DNA of 64,000 nt from Chitinophagaceae bacterium. Its GTDB lineage: Bacteria; Bacteroidota; Bacteroidia; Chitinophagales; Chitinophagaceae. Of this stretch, positions 17,904 through 27,175 are shown piece after piece. The translations under genes and the position numbers were made by a program. The first letter of the stretch is position 1. Each line of letters starts with the position of its first letter. The stretch covers positions 310,001-374,000 of the forward strand of contig JADJTY010000001.1 of NCBI GenBank assembly GCA_016710935.1, read 5' to 3'. Below the pieces are notes generated by a model, which was not told the origin of the DNA, searched no databases, and saw only the letters and a program-made list of their open reading frames with translations.

Positions 17904-19124
17904 ATGAAGTTAATTTTGGTTACAAAAATCAAACCACAACATTCAATCAGTCAATTGTCGCAAAATAACAGCAATAAAAAATTAATACGCATAACAACGG
18001 TGCCCATGGCCCTGCGTTACCTGTTGCCCGGGCAAATGCGTTTTATGGCAGGCAATGGTTTTGATGTGCTGATGATAAGTGCAGATGGAAAGGAACTGGC
18101 AGAAGTAATTGAAATGGAGCAATGCAGGCATATCATAGTGCCCATGACCCGGAAGATAACACCCCTGGCCGATTTGAATTGCCTGTTCAGGCTGATTAAA
18201 ATTTTCAGAAAAGAAAAGCCGGATATTGTACATACACATACACCTAAAGCAGGTTTACTGGGTATGCTGGCAGCTAAAATTTGCGGAGTAAAAGTGAGGA
18301 TACATACGGTGGCCGGACTGCCCCTGATGGTAGAAAAGGGCTTTAAATACCAACTCTTAAAATTTATTGAAAAGCTTACTTACGCAGCAGCCAGCCAGGT
18401 GTGGCCAAACAGCCATTCACTCATGCACTTTATCAGTAAAAACAAACTTTGCCAAACAACCAAGCTTAGCATCATTGCAAAAGGATCTACCAATGGCATA
18501 CAGATCAACAGGTTTAGCAAAGAGCATCTGGATGAAAAATTAATACATGAAATTAAAGAGCAGATCCATTATTCAGCTGAGCAAACTTACCTGCTTTGTA
18601 TTGGCAGGCTGGTAAAAGATAAAGGTCTTGTAGAACTGGTACATGTTTTTACACAATTACAAAAAGACAATGCAAACCTGAAGTTAATACTGGTTGGTGA
18701 ATATGAACATGCATTGGATCCGCTGCCGGCAGCTACTTTACTTGAAATAGAAAACGATCCTTCGATTATTCATATCAACTGGAGTAACCGGGTAGAATAT
18801 TTTATGCACCTGGCCAATTTTTTTGTTTTTCCGTCGCACCGCGAAGGTTTTCCAAATGTGTTATTGCAGGCAGGCTCCATGGGCCTTCCGGTTATATGCA
18901 GCCACATAACCGGTAACATTGATATTGTAACCAATAATGAAACAGGATTGATTTTTGAAAGCGGAAATGAACAACAGCTGCTAAAGCTTTTACAATATGC
19001 ATTATTGCATCCACAACACATGCAGGATATGGCAAAAAAACTGCAACAGCAAGTGAGCGAAAATTACCGGCAGGAAAATATCTGGCAAAATATGCTGCAG
19101 GCTTACAAAAGCTTGGTAAATTAG
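17904..19124 (+). CDS. Glycosyltransferase family 4, PglA-like
   Basis: GT-B enzyme of 406 residues: IRITTVPMALRYLLPGQMRF at the acceptor side, DIVHTHTPKAGLLGMLAA, then LLCIGRLVKDKGLVELVHVF and FVFPSHREGFPNVLLQAGSM with the EGFP...E donor motif. HTHTPKAGLLG is characteristic of the group containing PglA/CapM, which add a HexNAc to an undecaprenyl-linked amino sugar. The first 25 residues are unlike homologues, so a start near residue 26 is possible. The PglD-like acetyltransferase follows after 17 bases and the PglC/PglE-like genes lie further on, supporting a role in the same pathway. Confidence 0.82.
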   Translation: MKLILVTKIKPQHSISQLSQNNSNKKLIRITTVPMALRYLLPGQMRFMAGNGFDVLMISADGKELAEVIEMEQCRHIIVPMTRKITPLADLNCLFRLIKIFRKEKPDIVHTHTPKAGLLGMLAAKICGVKVRIHTVAGLPLMVEKGFKYQLLKFIEKLTYAAASQVWPNSHSLMHFISKNKLCQTTKLSIIAKGSTNGIQINRFSKEHLDEKLIHEIKEQIHYSAEQTYLLCIGRLVKDKGLVELVHVFTQLQKDNANLKLILVGEYEHALDPLPAATLLEIENDPSIIHINWSNRVEYFMHLANFFVFPSHREGFPNVLLQAGSMGLPVICSHITGNIDIVTNNETGLIFESGNEQQLLKLLQYALLHPQHMQDMAKKLQQQVSENYRQENIWQNMLQAYKSLVN

Positions 19125-19141
19125 ATAATTAAAAAACAACC

Positions 19142-19747
19142 ATGGTATTAATTGGATACAGCGGCCATGCATTTGTGGTGTACGGTATTTTTAAGGCTGC
19201 CGGTAAAAAGGTTACAGGCTACTGCGATGTTGCTGAAAAAGAATACGATCCTTTCAGCCTTCCATACTTTGGAACAGAAAATTCTGAAACCGGTTTGCAA
19301 TCCATTGAGGCCAACGGATATTTTATTGCTATTGGCGATAACGGCCTGCGCAAAAAAATTTATGAAGGCCTGCAAAAAGACAATTTGCAATCATCAAATG
19401 CAATACATCCTTCGGCGGTTATAGATGCATCTGCAAATATTGCATCCGGGGGTGTAATGATTGCGGCTAATGCTACTATTAACCCCCTGGCCTCCATTGC
19501 AACCGGTGCCATCTGTAATACGGGTTGTATCATAGAGCATGAGTGTATGGTGGGCGAATTTGCACATATTGGCCCCGGAGCTGTATTGTGTGGAAACGTA
19601 AAAGTTGGTGCAGGCGGCTTTGTGGGCGCTAATGCAGTTATCAGGCAGGGAATAACAATCGGGAGTAATGCGGTGATAGGTGCCGGGGCCGTGGTAGTAA
19701 AAGATGTACCGGATAATGCTACTGTAATGGGTGTCCCGGCAAAATAG
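19142..19747 (+). CDS. PglD/NeuD-family sugar acetyltransferase
   Basis: An N-terminal Rossmann-like segment (VLIGYSGHAFVVYGIF) is followed by a left-handed beta-helix of hexapeptide repeats, for example GAICNTGCIIEHECMVGEF and VGAGGFVGANAVIRQG, ending in VMGVPAK. In PglD the histidine of the IEHE region is the catalytic base and acetyl-CoA binds between helices of the trimer. It should N-acetylate a UDP-amino sugar made by a PLP aminotransferase; a suitable enzyme is at 25953. Length (201 residues) matches PglD. Confidence 0.82.
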   Translation: MVLIGYSGHAFVVYGIFKAAGKKVTGYCDVAEKEYDPFSLPYFGTENSETGLQSIEANGYFIAIGDNGLRKKIYEGLQKDNLQSSNAIHPSAVIDASANIASGGVMIAANATINPLASIATGAICNTGCIIEHECMVGEFAHIGPGAVLCGNVKVGAGGFVGANAVIRQGITIGSNAVIGAGAVVVKDVPDNATVMGVPAK

Positions 19748-19774
19748 TCAGGAAATAAACTTAAAGGCGAAATT

Positions 19775-19810
19775 TAACTCCTGACTCCCGACTCCTAACT
19801 CCTAACTCCC
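19775..19810. repeat. Tandem heptamer repeat (about five units)
   Basis: Five consecutive 7-base units of the form NNACTCC (TAACTCC, TGACTCC, CGACTCC, TAACTCC, TAACTCC) end one base before the promoter box of the next gene. The array is pure enough to slip and lies where a -33 element should be, so copy number could alter promoter geometry. Confidence 0.65.
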
Positions 19811-19811
19811 T

Positions 19812-19819
19812 TATCTTTG
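19812..19819 (+). promoter_or_regulatory. Bacteroidota -7 promoter box
   Basis: TATCTTTG matches TAnnTTTG and lies 21 bases before the epimerase ATG. No good TTTG is seen at the expected -33 position, which is occupied by the heptamer array. Confidence 0.55.
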
Positions 19820-19840
19820 TATCGCAAATAATCAGCAATT

Positions 19841-20812
19841 ATGAAAGTATTAGTTACAGGTGGCGCCGGTTACATTGGTTCTGTTTTGGTTCGCCAGTTA
19901 TTAAATAAAGGTTACCAGGTAAGGGCTTTAGACTCTTTAAAATTTGGTGGCGATGCATTGTATGATGTAATGCTTAACCCCAACTTTGAATTTATGAAAG
20001 GCGATGTGCGTAATGCCGATGATGTAGATAAAGCTATTGAAGGTGTTGATGCCATTGCACACCTGGCAGCCATTGTGGGTGATCCTGCCTGTAAAAAATT
20101 TAGTTTTGAAGCCAATGAAACCAACTGGGATGGATCGGTTTTATTGTTTAATAAAGCCGAAGCAGCCGGTGTAAAGCGTTTTGTTTTTTCAAGCACCTGC
20201 AGTAATTATGGTAAAATGGCCGACCCCGATTCCTTTGTGGTAGAAACATCTGCGCTGAACCCGGTTTCTTTATATGCCGAGTTAAAAGTAAAGTTTGAAA
20301 AATATTTACTGGAAGATAAAAAAGACAGTCTGATGTGCAGCACGGCTTTGCGTTTCAGCACCGTGTATGGCTTTTCTCCAAGAATACGTTTTGATTTAAC
20401 TGTAAACGAATTTACCCGCAATGCTTTTGTGCATGGTGAGCAGGAAATATGGGGACAACAGTTCTGGCGCCCCTATTGCCATGTGGATGATCTGGCAAGA
20501 GCTGTGGTTTTGGTTTTAGAAAGCCCCGAAGAAAAAGTAAAGGCCAATGTATTTAATGTAGGCAGCACAGAAGAGAATTATAACAAAGGAATGATCATAA
20601 GAGAGGTTTGTAAAGTAGTGCCCAACGTAAATGTTATTTATGTTGACAGCAGCGAAGACCCCCGTGATTACCGTGTAAATTTTGATAAGATAAAAAATGA
20701 ACTGGGCTTTACCATTACCAAAACAGTACCTGATGGTGTAAAGGAAATTTACACGCTGTTGAAAACGGGCATTGTAACTGATTCTTTTGTAGAGAAGTTC
20801 AGGAATATATAA
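19841..20812 (+). CDS. NAD-dependent epimerase/dehydratase
   Basis: Extended SDR of 323 residues: VLVTGGAGYIGSVLVRQL binds NAD, FSSTCSNYG is the catalytic serine region and SLYAELKVKFE contains the YxxxK pair. DPACKKFSFEANETN and TVYGFSPRIRFDLTVNEF are features of the group annotated as nucleotide-sugar epimerases or 4,6-dehydratases. The gene stands alone between a promoter box and a strong terminator, so it is probably transcribed independently of the polysaccharide run. The precise sugar product is not clear. Confidence 0.83.
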   Translation: MKVLVTGGAGYIGSVLVRQLLNKGYQVRALDSLKFGGDALYDVMLNPNFEFMKGDVRNADDVDKAIEGVDAIAHLAAIVGDPACKKFSFEANETNWDGSVLLFNKAEAAGVKRFVFSSTCSNYGKMADPDSFVVETSALNPVSLYAELKVKFEKYLLEDKKDSLMCSTALRFSTVYGFSPRIRFDLTVNEFTRNAFVHGEQEIWGQQFWRPYCHVDDLARAVVLVLESPEEKVKANVFNVGSTEENYNKGMIIREVCKVVPNVNVIYVDSSEDPRDYRVNFDKIKNELGFTITKTVPDGVKEIYTLLKTGIVTDSFVEKFRNI

Positions 20813-20844
20813 GTGAAGTTAAAATGTACTTAAATTTTTTATAT

Positions 20845-20870
20845 AAGGATGCTTTTAAGCATCCTTTTTC
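20845..20870 (+). terminator. Rho-independent terminator
   Basis: Perfect ten-base arms AAGGATGCTT and AAGCATCCTT separated by TT, followed by a T-rich tail. It lies 33 bases after the epimerase stop and isolates the polysaccharide region from the potassium module. Confidence 0.85.
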
Positions 20871-20929
20871 TTTATAAAATCTTTATACAGCCGGGGCGGA
20901 ATTTTATACCATACTTATAAACCGCAAAC

Positions 20930-20937
20930 TACCTTTG
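20930..20937 (+). promoter_or_regulatory. Bacteroidota -7 promoter box
   Basis: TACCTTTG matches TAnnTTTG and ends 18 bases before the histidine-kinase ATG at 20956, giving a very short leader. A TTG inside this box is an alternative start in frame but is unlikely because the promoter overlaps it. Confidence 0.6.
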
Positions 20938-20955
20938 TGTAAGCAAAAGCGCAGT

Positions 20956-22035
20956 ATGGCAACTTTAATAAATCGAATCAGTAAACCCAGGCAGTATTTA
21001 TACAGCATCTTGCTGCTGACTCTTGTAGCTTCGGGTTGTTATCTTTTTTCTGCTTACATCGATTATCGTGTAGTAGCTTTTTTATTGTTGCTGGTTGTTT
21101 CTGTTACCGCAGTGCTGTTTGATATTTTACCGGTTTTAATTACAGCTGCCCTGAGTGCACTTACGTGGAATTTCTTTTTTATACCGCCTCATTTTACATT
21201 TAGAATTGACAATACAGAGGATATGGTTCTGTTTCTGATGTATTTTGTAATAGCATTGGTGAACGCAGCACTTACTTATAAAATAAGAAAAATGCAGAAG
21301 GAATCACTGGCAAAAGAAGAGAAAGCAAATACTATAAAATTGTACAACACCTTACTTAATTCACTGTCGCATGAGTTGCGTACGCCCATTGCAACGATTG
21401 TGGGGGCCACAGATAACCTGCAGAACTTCAACAGTAAATTATCTGATACCAACCGCAACGAACTCGTTCATGAAATATCCAAAGCATCTTTCCGCCTTAA
21501 TCAGCAGGTAGAGAACCTGCTGAACATGTCCAGGCTGGAATCAGGTTTTATTCAACCCAAAAAAGACTGGTGTGATATGGTGGAACTGCTTTACGAAACC
21601 GTTAAAAGCATAGAAGAAAACACGGGAGTAAAAAAAATAAGTATACAGGTTGACCAAAACATTCCGCTGTTTAAACTGGACAAAGGCATGATGGAACAGG
21701 TAATTTATAACCTGTTGTACAATGCTACATTATACACACCACAGCATGCAGCTATCAGCATCAGCGCCCGTTGCCATGCCGACGTGTTGAAGATTGTAGT
21801 AGAAGATAATGGCCCGGGCTTTCCGCCGGAGGAGATCAATAATGTGTTTGATAAATTTTATCGTTTAAAAAATACGCAAGCCGGTGGTACTGGGCTCGGT
21901 TTATCAATTGTAAAAGGATTTACAGAAGCACATAAAGGAAAGATATTTCTCGAAAATGCAGATACCGGCGGCGCCAGGTTTACCATCAATATTCCGGCAG
22001 AAACATCGTACCTCAATAATTTAAAAAATGAATAA
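20956..22035 (+). CDS. KdpD-like sensor histidine kinase lacking the cytoplasmic sensor
   Basis: About 359 residues. Four hydrophobic segments with NFFFIPPHFTFRI form the DUF4118 membrane unit specific to KdpD. A short linker leads to the H-box LSHELRTPIAT (phospho-accepting His), then N-box VIYNLLYNATLYTP, G1 VEDNGPGFPPEE and G2 GGTGLGLSIV. The KdpD N-terminal sensor and USP domains (about 380 residues in E. coli) are absent. It overlaps the response regulator by eight bases and lies upstream of kup, so it probably senses potassium or turgor stress to control the module. Confidence 0.88.
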   Translation: MATLINRISKPRQYLYSILLLTLVASGCYLFSAYIDYRVVAFLLLLVVSVTAVLFDILPVLITAALSALTWNFFFIPPHFTFRIDNTEDMVLFLMYFVIALVNAALTYKIRKMQKESLAKEEKANTIKLYNTLLNSLSHELRTPIATIVGATDNLQNFNSKLSDTNRNELVHEISKASFRLNQQVENLLNMSRLESGFIQPKKDWCDMVELLYETVKSIEENTGVKKISIQVDQNIPLFKLDKGMMEQVIYNLLYNATLYTPQHAAISISARCHADVLKIVVEDNGPGFPPEEINNVFDKFYRLKNTQAGGTGLGLSIVKGFTEAHKGKIFLENADTGGARFTINIPAETSYLNNLKNE

Positions 22036-22711
22036 CGCAACCATATTGGTAATAGATGATGAAGTGCAGATCAGAAAGCTGCTGCAGATCACTTTAGAAA
22101 GTAACGATTATAAAGTGATTCAGGCTTCAACAGCAAAGGAAGGAATGATCACTACGGCCAGTCATCCACCCGATTTGATTTTACTTGATCTTGGTTTGCC
22201 GGATGACAGTGGCCATCATGTGTTACAGCAATTAAGAGCATGGTACACAAAACCCATCATCATTTTATCGGTACAAAGCAGTGAAGAAGATATTGTAAAA
22301 GCACTGGACAACGGCGCCAATGATTACCTGGTAAAACCATTTCGTACGGGTGAATTGCTGGCAAGAATACGTTCGGCCATACGTGGAAACCTCAGTGAGG
22401 AAAATGACCCTGTAATTGATTGCGGCAGCCTGCAGATTGATCTTTTGGCAAGGATTGTAAAAAAGAATAACGAAATAATTAAACTTACGACCACTGAATA
22501 CACACTGCTTTGCATGCTTGTAAAAAACGAAGGAAAGGTTTTAACGCATCATTATTTGCTGCGGGAAGTTTGGGGGCCGGGTTATATCAACCAGTCGCAA
22601 TATTTAAGAGTGTTTATTGCTCAACTAAGAAAAAAGATTGAAGATGATGCCAACCGGCCTGTACATATTGTTACAGAATCCGGCGTAGGCTACCGCTTTA
22701 CAGCAACCTAA
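22028..22711 (+). CDS. OmpR/KdpE-family response regulator
   Basis: Receiver domain at residues 1-120 with the acidic pair VIDDEVQ, the phospho-acceptor aspartate in LILLDLGLPD, ILSVQS, and the lysine in YLVKPF. A winged-helix domain follows (LTTTEYTLLCMLVKNEGKV ... SGVGYRF). It is the output partner of the overlapping kinase and closely follows the KdpE pattern. kup begins 31 bases downstream, so it is probably autoregulated together with the transporter. Confidence 0.9.
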   Translation: MNNATILVIDDEVQIRKLLQITLESNDYKVIQASTAKEGMITTASHPPDLILLDLGLPDDSGHHVLQQLRAWYTKPIIILSVQSSEEDIVKALDNGANDYLVKPFRTGELLARIRSAIRGNLSEENDPVIDCGSLQIDLLARIVKKNNEIIKLTTTEYTLLCMLVKNEGKVLTHHYLLREVWGPGYINQSQYLRVFIAQLRKKIEDDANRPVHIVTESGVGYRFTAT

Positions 22712-22742
22712 AAAAATCACAACCACATATTAAATTATAACA

Positions 22743-24722
22743 ATGAATTCGAATTCAAAAAATTTGAACAGGGTAACTATTGCCTCGCTGATGGTAGCGC
22801 TGGGTATCATTTACGGCGATATTGGCACCAGTCCTTTATATGTTTTAAAAGCAGTTATCGGGGAAAGAAAAATCAATGAAACGCTTGTGTACGGGGGCGT
22901 TTCATTGATATTCTGGACACTGGTTTTTCAAACCACCATAAAATATATCATACTCACACTGCGGGCCGATAACCAGGGAGAAGGTGGCGTGTTTTCTTTA
23001 TATGCACTGGTAAGGCGGTACGGAAAGTTTTTAGTGATCCCTACCATTTTAGGCGCCACCACATTGCTTGCCGATGGTATTATTACACCGCCAATCTCTA
23101 TAGCCTCGGCAATTGAGGGGCTTAATTCCGTAAATGGATTGGAAAAAATAATTGTTCCAGGAAACACACTAACGATAGGAATAGTTGTTGCCATTATTTC
23201 TGCATTGTTTTTCTTTCAGCGTTTTGGTACACAGATAGTGGGCAGTTCATTTGGTCCTATTATGGTGATCTGGTTTACCATGTTGCTGGTAATGGGAGCA
23301 ACGCAGATCATACATTTTCCGGATGTACTGAAAGCATTAAGTCCGCACTACGGTTACGATCTGTTGGTTAATTATCCGCATGGCTTTTGGCTACTGGGCG
23401 CAGTTTTTTTGTGCACCACCGGTGCAGAAGCTTTGTACAGCGACCTGGGCCATTGCGGTATAAAAAATATCCGTATTACCTGGATTTTTGTAAAGATCAG
23501 CCTGCTCACCAATTATATCGGGCAGGCAGCCTGGGTAATGCATCAAAAAAATTCCGTGCTTGATGGTGCAAATCCCTTTTTTGAAATGATGCCGCACTGG
23601 TTTTTAATACCCGGCATCATCATTGCTACGGCAGCAGCAATTATTGCATCGCAGGCATTGATCAGCGGCTCTTATACGTTGATCAGTGAGGCTATGAACC
23701 TGAATTTCTGGCCAAGGGTTAAAGTAAGGCAACCCAGTGATATCAAAGGACAGATATACATTCCAAGTGTAAATACCATTCTTTGGATTGGGTGTGTTTT
23801 GATGATACTGTATTTTAAAGCTTCGTCACACATGGAGGCAGCTTATGGTTTTTCCATCACCATTGCTATGATGATGACAACCATTTTGCTGAATTATTAT
23901 TTACTCTTTCGCTTAAAATGGAACAGGTGGGCAGTGGCATTAATAATCGGCTTATTTTCGGTTATTGAAATATCTTTTTTTATTGCCAACGTAGCCAAAA
24001 TAAAAGAACGTTGGATGTTTCTGTTCTTTGAGCTATTTATTTTTATGGTAATGTACATCTGGTATTATGCACGTAAAATAAATAACCGCCTCGTAAAATT
24101 TGTAGACCTCGGTAAGTTTACACATCGCATACAAGAACTCAGCCAGGATGATGGGATCCCTAAATTTTCTACCCATCTTATTTACCTTACCAAGGCTAAT
24201 AGTCGCAGCCAGGTAGAGGAAAAGATCATAAACTCCATATTTGCCAAGAAACCCAAAAGGGCTGATGTGTATTGGTTCCTGCATATTAACCGGACTGAAG
24301 AGCCATTTACACTGAGTTATGAAGTATCAGAACTGATAGACGATACTGTATTCAGGGTTACGCTTAATATCGGATTCCGTATTCAACCAAAAACCGAAAT
24401 GTATTTTAAGAAAATTGTGCAGGAATTGGTAGTAAGAAAGGAACTGAACCTGCATATTCGTCCTGACGGCAGCAGTAAATATAATGCCGAACCCGATTTT
24501 AAATTTGTAGTGATAGAAAAATTCCTTTCAGTAGAAAATGAATTTACATTAAAGGAAGGTCTACTGCTTAACACATATTTCTTTCTTAAAAACCTGGGAC
24601 AAAGCGATGAACGGGCGTTTGGACTTGAGAAAAGTGATGTGGTGATTGAGCAGGTTCCGCTCATTTATCAGCCGGTACAAAATATAGAATTGGTTCGTAA
24701 TGAAAAAAATGTTGTAGTTTAA
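22743..24722 (+). CDS. kup: KUP-type potassium uptake transporter
   Basis: A 659-residue membrane protein. The hallmark GIIYGDIGTSPLYVLKA near residue 20 and the following DNQGEGGVFSLYALVRR identify the HAK/KUP/KT family, proton-coupled potassium importers. About 12 hydrophobic segments end near residue 440, followed by a cytosolic C-terminal domain (HLIYLTKANSRSQVEEK...). Full length for the family. Here it takes the place that kdpFABC has beside KdpDE in other bacteria. Confidence 0.93.
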   Translation: MNSNSKNLNRVTIASLMVALGIIYGDIGTSPLYVLKAVIGERKINETLVYGGVSLIFWTLVFQTTIKYIILTLRADNQGEGGVFSLYALVRRYGKFLVIPTILGATTLLADGIITPPISIASAIEGLNSVNGLEKIIVPGNTLTIGIVVAIISALFFFQRFGTQIVGSSFGPIMVIWFTMLLVMGATQIIHFPDVLKALSPHYGYDLLVNYPHGFWLLGAVFLCTTGAEALYSDLGHCGIKNIRITWIFVKISLLTNYIGQAAWVMHQKNSVLDGANPFFEMMPHWFLIPGIIIATAAAIIASQALISGSYTLISEAMNLNFWPRVKVRQPSDIKGQIYIPSVNTILWIGCVLMILYFKASSHMEAAYGFSITIAMMMTTILLNYYLLFRLKWNRWAVALIIGLFSVIEISFFIANVAKIKERWMFLFFELFIFMVMYIWYYARKINNRLVKFVDLGKFTHRIQELSQDDGIPKFSTHLIYLTKANSRSQVEEKIINSIFAKKPKRADVYWFLHINRTEEPFTLSYEVSELIDDTVFRVTLNIGFRIQPKTEMYFKKIVQELVVRKELNLHIRPDGSSKYNAEPDFKFVVIEKFLSVENEFTLKEGLLLNTYFFLKNLGQSDERAFGLEKSDVVIEQVPLIYQPVQNIELVRNEKNVVV

Positions 24723-24743
24723 AAATAGTAAAATAAAAATTAC

Positions 24744-25832
24744 ATGTTTAGTAATATAAAAAAAATCTTTTTGGGATTGGCGATTATAAAAAGCACAGAT
24801 ATTATTGCGCAGGATAGCTCAAAAAAAAATCAGTTAAGCGTCAGCGCATATGTTGAAGTATATTATAGCTACGACTTTAATCAGCCTGCAAATAATACCC
24901 GTCCGTCATTTTTTTACAATCACAACCGTCATAATGAATTTAATCTTAACCTTGGCTTTTTAAAAGCCAGTTACAATGCAGACAAAGTAAGAGCAAACCT
25001 TGCACTTGCATTGGGTACCTATATACATGCAAACTATGCAGCGGAACCGGGGGTATTACAAAATATTTTTGAAGCCAATGCAGGTGTTAAGATCTCTAAA
25101 AAGAAAAACCTGTGGATAGATGCAGGGATCTTTAGTTCTCATATAGGTTTTGAAAGTGCCATTTCAAAAGATTGCTGGACACTTACCAGGAGTATACTTG
25201 CCGAAAACTCACCCTATTTTGAAAGTGGTGCAAAGATTACCTACACCAGCAATAATGATAAATGGTTAGTAAGTGGTTTGCTTTTAAACGGTTGGCAACG
25301 TATAAAAAAAGTAAACGGTAATTCTGCGTTAAGTTACGGCACACAATTGCAATACAGGCCCAATTCAAAACTGTTAATAAATTATAGCACATTCATGGGT
25401 ACAGATAAGCCTGATAGTACCCGTCAATGGCGTTACTTTCATAATCTTTACACCATTTTTAATGTAACGGCTAAGTTTGGAATTACAGCAGGCTTTGATA
25501 TTGGCACGGAGCAAAAAGCAAAGGGCAGCAGTAAAATGAACACCTGGTATGCCCCGGTTTTAATACTGAAACATACCATCAATAGTAAATGGGCCATTGC
25601 TGCAAGGGGAGAATATTACTACGACAGGGATGAGGTAATTGTTGCAAGTGGTACTTCAAATGGGTTTCAAACAACCGGGTTTTCTTTAAATGTTGATTAT
25701 GCCCCGATCAGTAAAGCATTAATTCGCCTGGAAGCAAGAACACTGAAAAGTAAAGACAATATTTTTGTAAAGGGGAATACTTTCATCAACCATAATACCT
25801 TCATTACAGCTTCATTAGCAGTCAGTTATTGA
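24744..25832 (+). CDS. OmpL-like beta-barrel porin (putative porin-2 family)
   Basis: A 362-residue protein with an N-terminal signal-like segment (IFLGLAIIKSTDIIAQD), then alternating beta strands rich in Tyr, Asn and Trp ending in an aromatic residue (LAVSY), as required for outer-membrane insertion. The opening SVSAYVEVYYSYDFNQPANN and the segment FSSHIGFESAISKDCWTLTRS are typical of the porin-2 family that accompanies potassium transport genes in Bacteroidota. It starts 21 bases after kup and likely lets ions cross the outer membrane. Confidence 0.8.
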   Translation: MFSNIKKIFLGLAIIKSTDIIAQDSSKKNQLSVSAYVEVYYSYDFNQPANNTRPSFFYNHNRHNEFNLNLGFLKASYNADKVRANLALALGTYIHANYAAEPGVLQNIFEANAGVKISKKKNLWIDAGIFSSHIGFESAISKDCWTLTRSILAENSPYFESGAKITYTSNNDKWLVSGLLLNGWQRIKKVNGNSALSYGTQLQYRPNSKLLINYSTFMGTDKPDSTRQWRYFHNLYTIFNVTAKFGITAGFDIGTEQKAKGSSKMNTWYAPVLILKHTINSKWAIAARGEYYYDRDEVIVASGTSNGFQTTGFSLNVDYAPISKALIRLEARTLKSKDNIFVKGNTFINHNTFITASLAVSY

Positions 25833-25900
25833 ATCAGATCACCAGGGTAATTTGATCTTTACATCATTTCTGCCTTTTAGGTAGTGGCATTTTTTTTATA

Positions 25901-25908
25901 TAGGTTTG
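25901..25908 (+). promoter_or_regulatory. Bacteroidota -7 promoter box
   Basis: TAGGTTTG fits TAnnTTTG, 44 bases before the aminotransferase start and just after a weak TGCC/GGCA hairpin with eight T (about 25870-25899) that could end the porin transcript. Confidence 0.45.
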
Positions 25909-25952
25909 CAGGGTAATAATAAGTAAACGGTAAAGACGTTTATAAAAAAACA

Positions 25953-27089
25953 ATGAATATGCTTTTACTCAGTGGCCCCAACATGGCGGGCAATGAATGG
26001 AAATACGTTAAAGATTGTTTAGACACCGGCTGGGTTAGCAGTGTTGGCGCTTACGTTGATCAGTTTGAAAAAATGAGTGCCGAATTTACCGGCACCAGAT
26101 ATGCGGTGGCTACCAGCAGCGGAACAACAGCCCTGCATATTTGTCTGGTGATGATGGGCGTTAATGCTGATGATTACGTAATTACGCCCAACATCACTTT
26201 TATTGCCACCTGCAATTCTATAAAATACACCGGTGCCGATCCGATATTGATTGACACAGACCGCGACACGTGGCAAATGGACCTTGATCTGCTGGAACAG
26301 TTTTTTACAGAAGAAACAGAACAACGGAACGGGGTATGTTATCATAAAAAAGATGGCAGAAGAATTCCGGTTTTAATGCCTGTACATGTGCTGGGTAATA
26401 TTTGTGATATGGACAGGCTGATGGCATTGGCTGCAAAAAATAATGTTATAGTTATCGAAGACAGCACCGAGGCATTGGGCTCTTACTACAAAGGCAAACA
26501 TGCGGGCAGTTTTGGTTTAATGGGAACGTTCAGTTACAATGGCAATAAAATAATTACAACGGGTGGTGGCGGTATGATTGTTACGGATGACGAAGTGTTG
26601 GCAAAAAAAGCCAAGCATTTAACCACCCAGGCCAAGAGCGATCCTTTTGAATACAAGCATGATGAAATTGGCTATAACTACCGGCTGGTAAACGTTGCAG
26701 CAGCCATGGGTGTGGCACAAATGGAACAGTTACCGGGCTTTATAAAACGCAAGCAGGAAATAATGGCTTTTTATAAAAATGAATTGCAGGGTGTAGGCGA
26801 TATTAAATTTCAGGAAGTAAGTAATGATGTAAACCCCAATTGCTGGTTGCCAACCATCATGACGGAAAAGCAAAAAGACGTGTTGAAAATGCTGAATGAT
26901 CATAAAATGCAGAGCCGCCCTTTTTGGGTGCCCATGAACCAGCTGCGGATGTTTACCAGCAATATTTTTTATAACAGGAACAATGAGTCAGATTTTGTTT
27001 ATCAGCGTTGCTTAAGCATTCCCTGCTCTACAAATATTACTGATGAAGATCTGCAAGCTGTTTGTGATAAGATAAAAGAAGTTTTTTAG
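25953..27089 (+). CDS. DegT/DnrJ/EryC1-family PLP aminotransferase
   Basis: A 378-residue sugar aminotransferase. GTRYAVATSSGTTALHICL is the PLP phosphate region, VIEDSTEALGSYYKGKHAG holds the aspartate that contacts the pyridine nitrogen, and FSYNGNKIITTGGGGM carries the Schiff-base lysine. Such enzymes put an amino group on a 4-keto UDP-sugar; PglE/LegC types act before a PglD-type acetyltransferase. A second ATG at 25959 is an alternative start. Family is certain; the link to the PglD-like gene at 19142 is inferred. Confidence 0.88.
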   Translation: MNMLLLSGPNMAGNEWKYVKDCLDTGWVSSVGAYVDQFEKMSAEFTGTRYAVATSSGTTALHICLVMMGVNADDYVITPNITFIATCNSIKYTGADPILIDTDRDTWQMDLDLLEQFFTEETEQRNGVCYHKKDGRRIPVLMPVHVLGNICDMDRLMALAAKNNVIVIEDSTEALGSYYKGKHAGSFGLMGTFSYNGNKIITTGGGGMIVTDDEVLAKKAKHLTTQAKSDPFEYKHDEIGYNYRLVNVAAAMGVAQMEQLPGFIKRKQEIMAFYKNELQGVGDIKFQEVSNDVNPNCWLPTIMTEKQKDVLKMLNDHKMQSRPFWVPMNQLRMFTSNIFYNRNNESDFVYQRCLSIPCSTNITDEDLQAVCDKIKEVF

Positions 27090-27172
27090 CAGTTGGCAAT
27101 ATGCAGTTGGCAGTTTGCAAATTAAAAGCAAGCTTCTTCTGCCCACTGCCCACTGCCCACAGTTAACTGCTG
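27090..27172. repeat. Intergenic repeat with inverted and tandem units
   Basis: Copies of CAGTTGGCA / GCAGTTGGCAG at the left face three tandem TGCCCAC units (27140-27160) of opposite sense at the right, so the segment could fold back on itself. Such wording recurs between genes in Bacteroidota. It fills the whole 86-base gap between the aminotransferase and sugar-transferase genes. Confidence 0.55.
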
Positions 27173-27175
27173 ATT

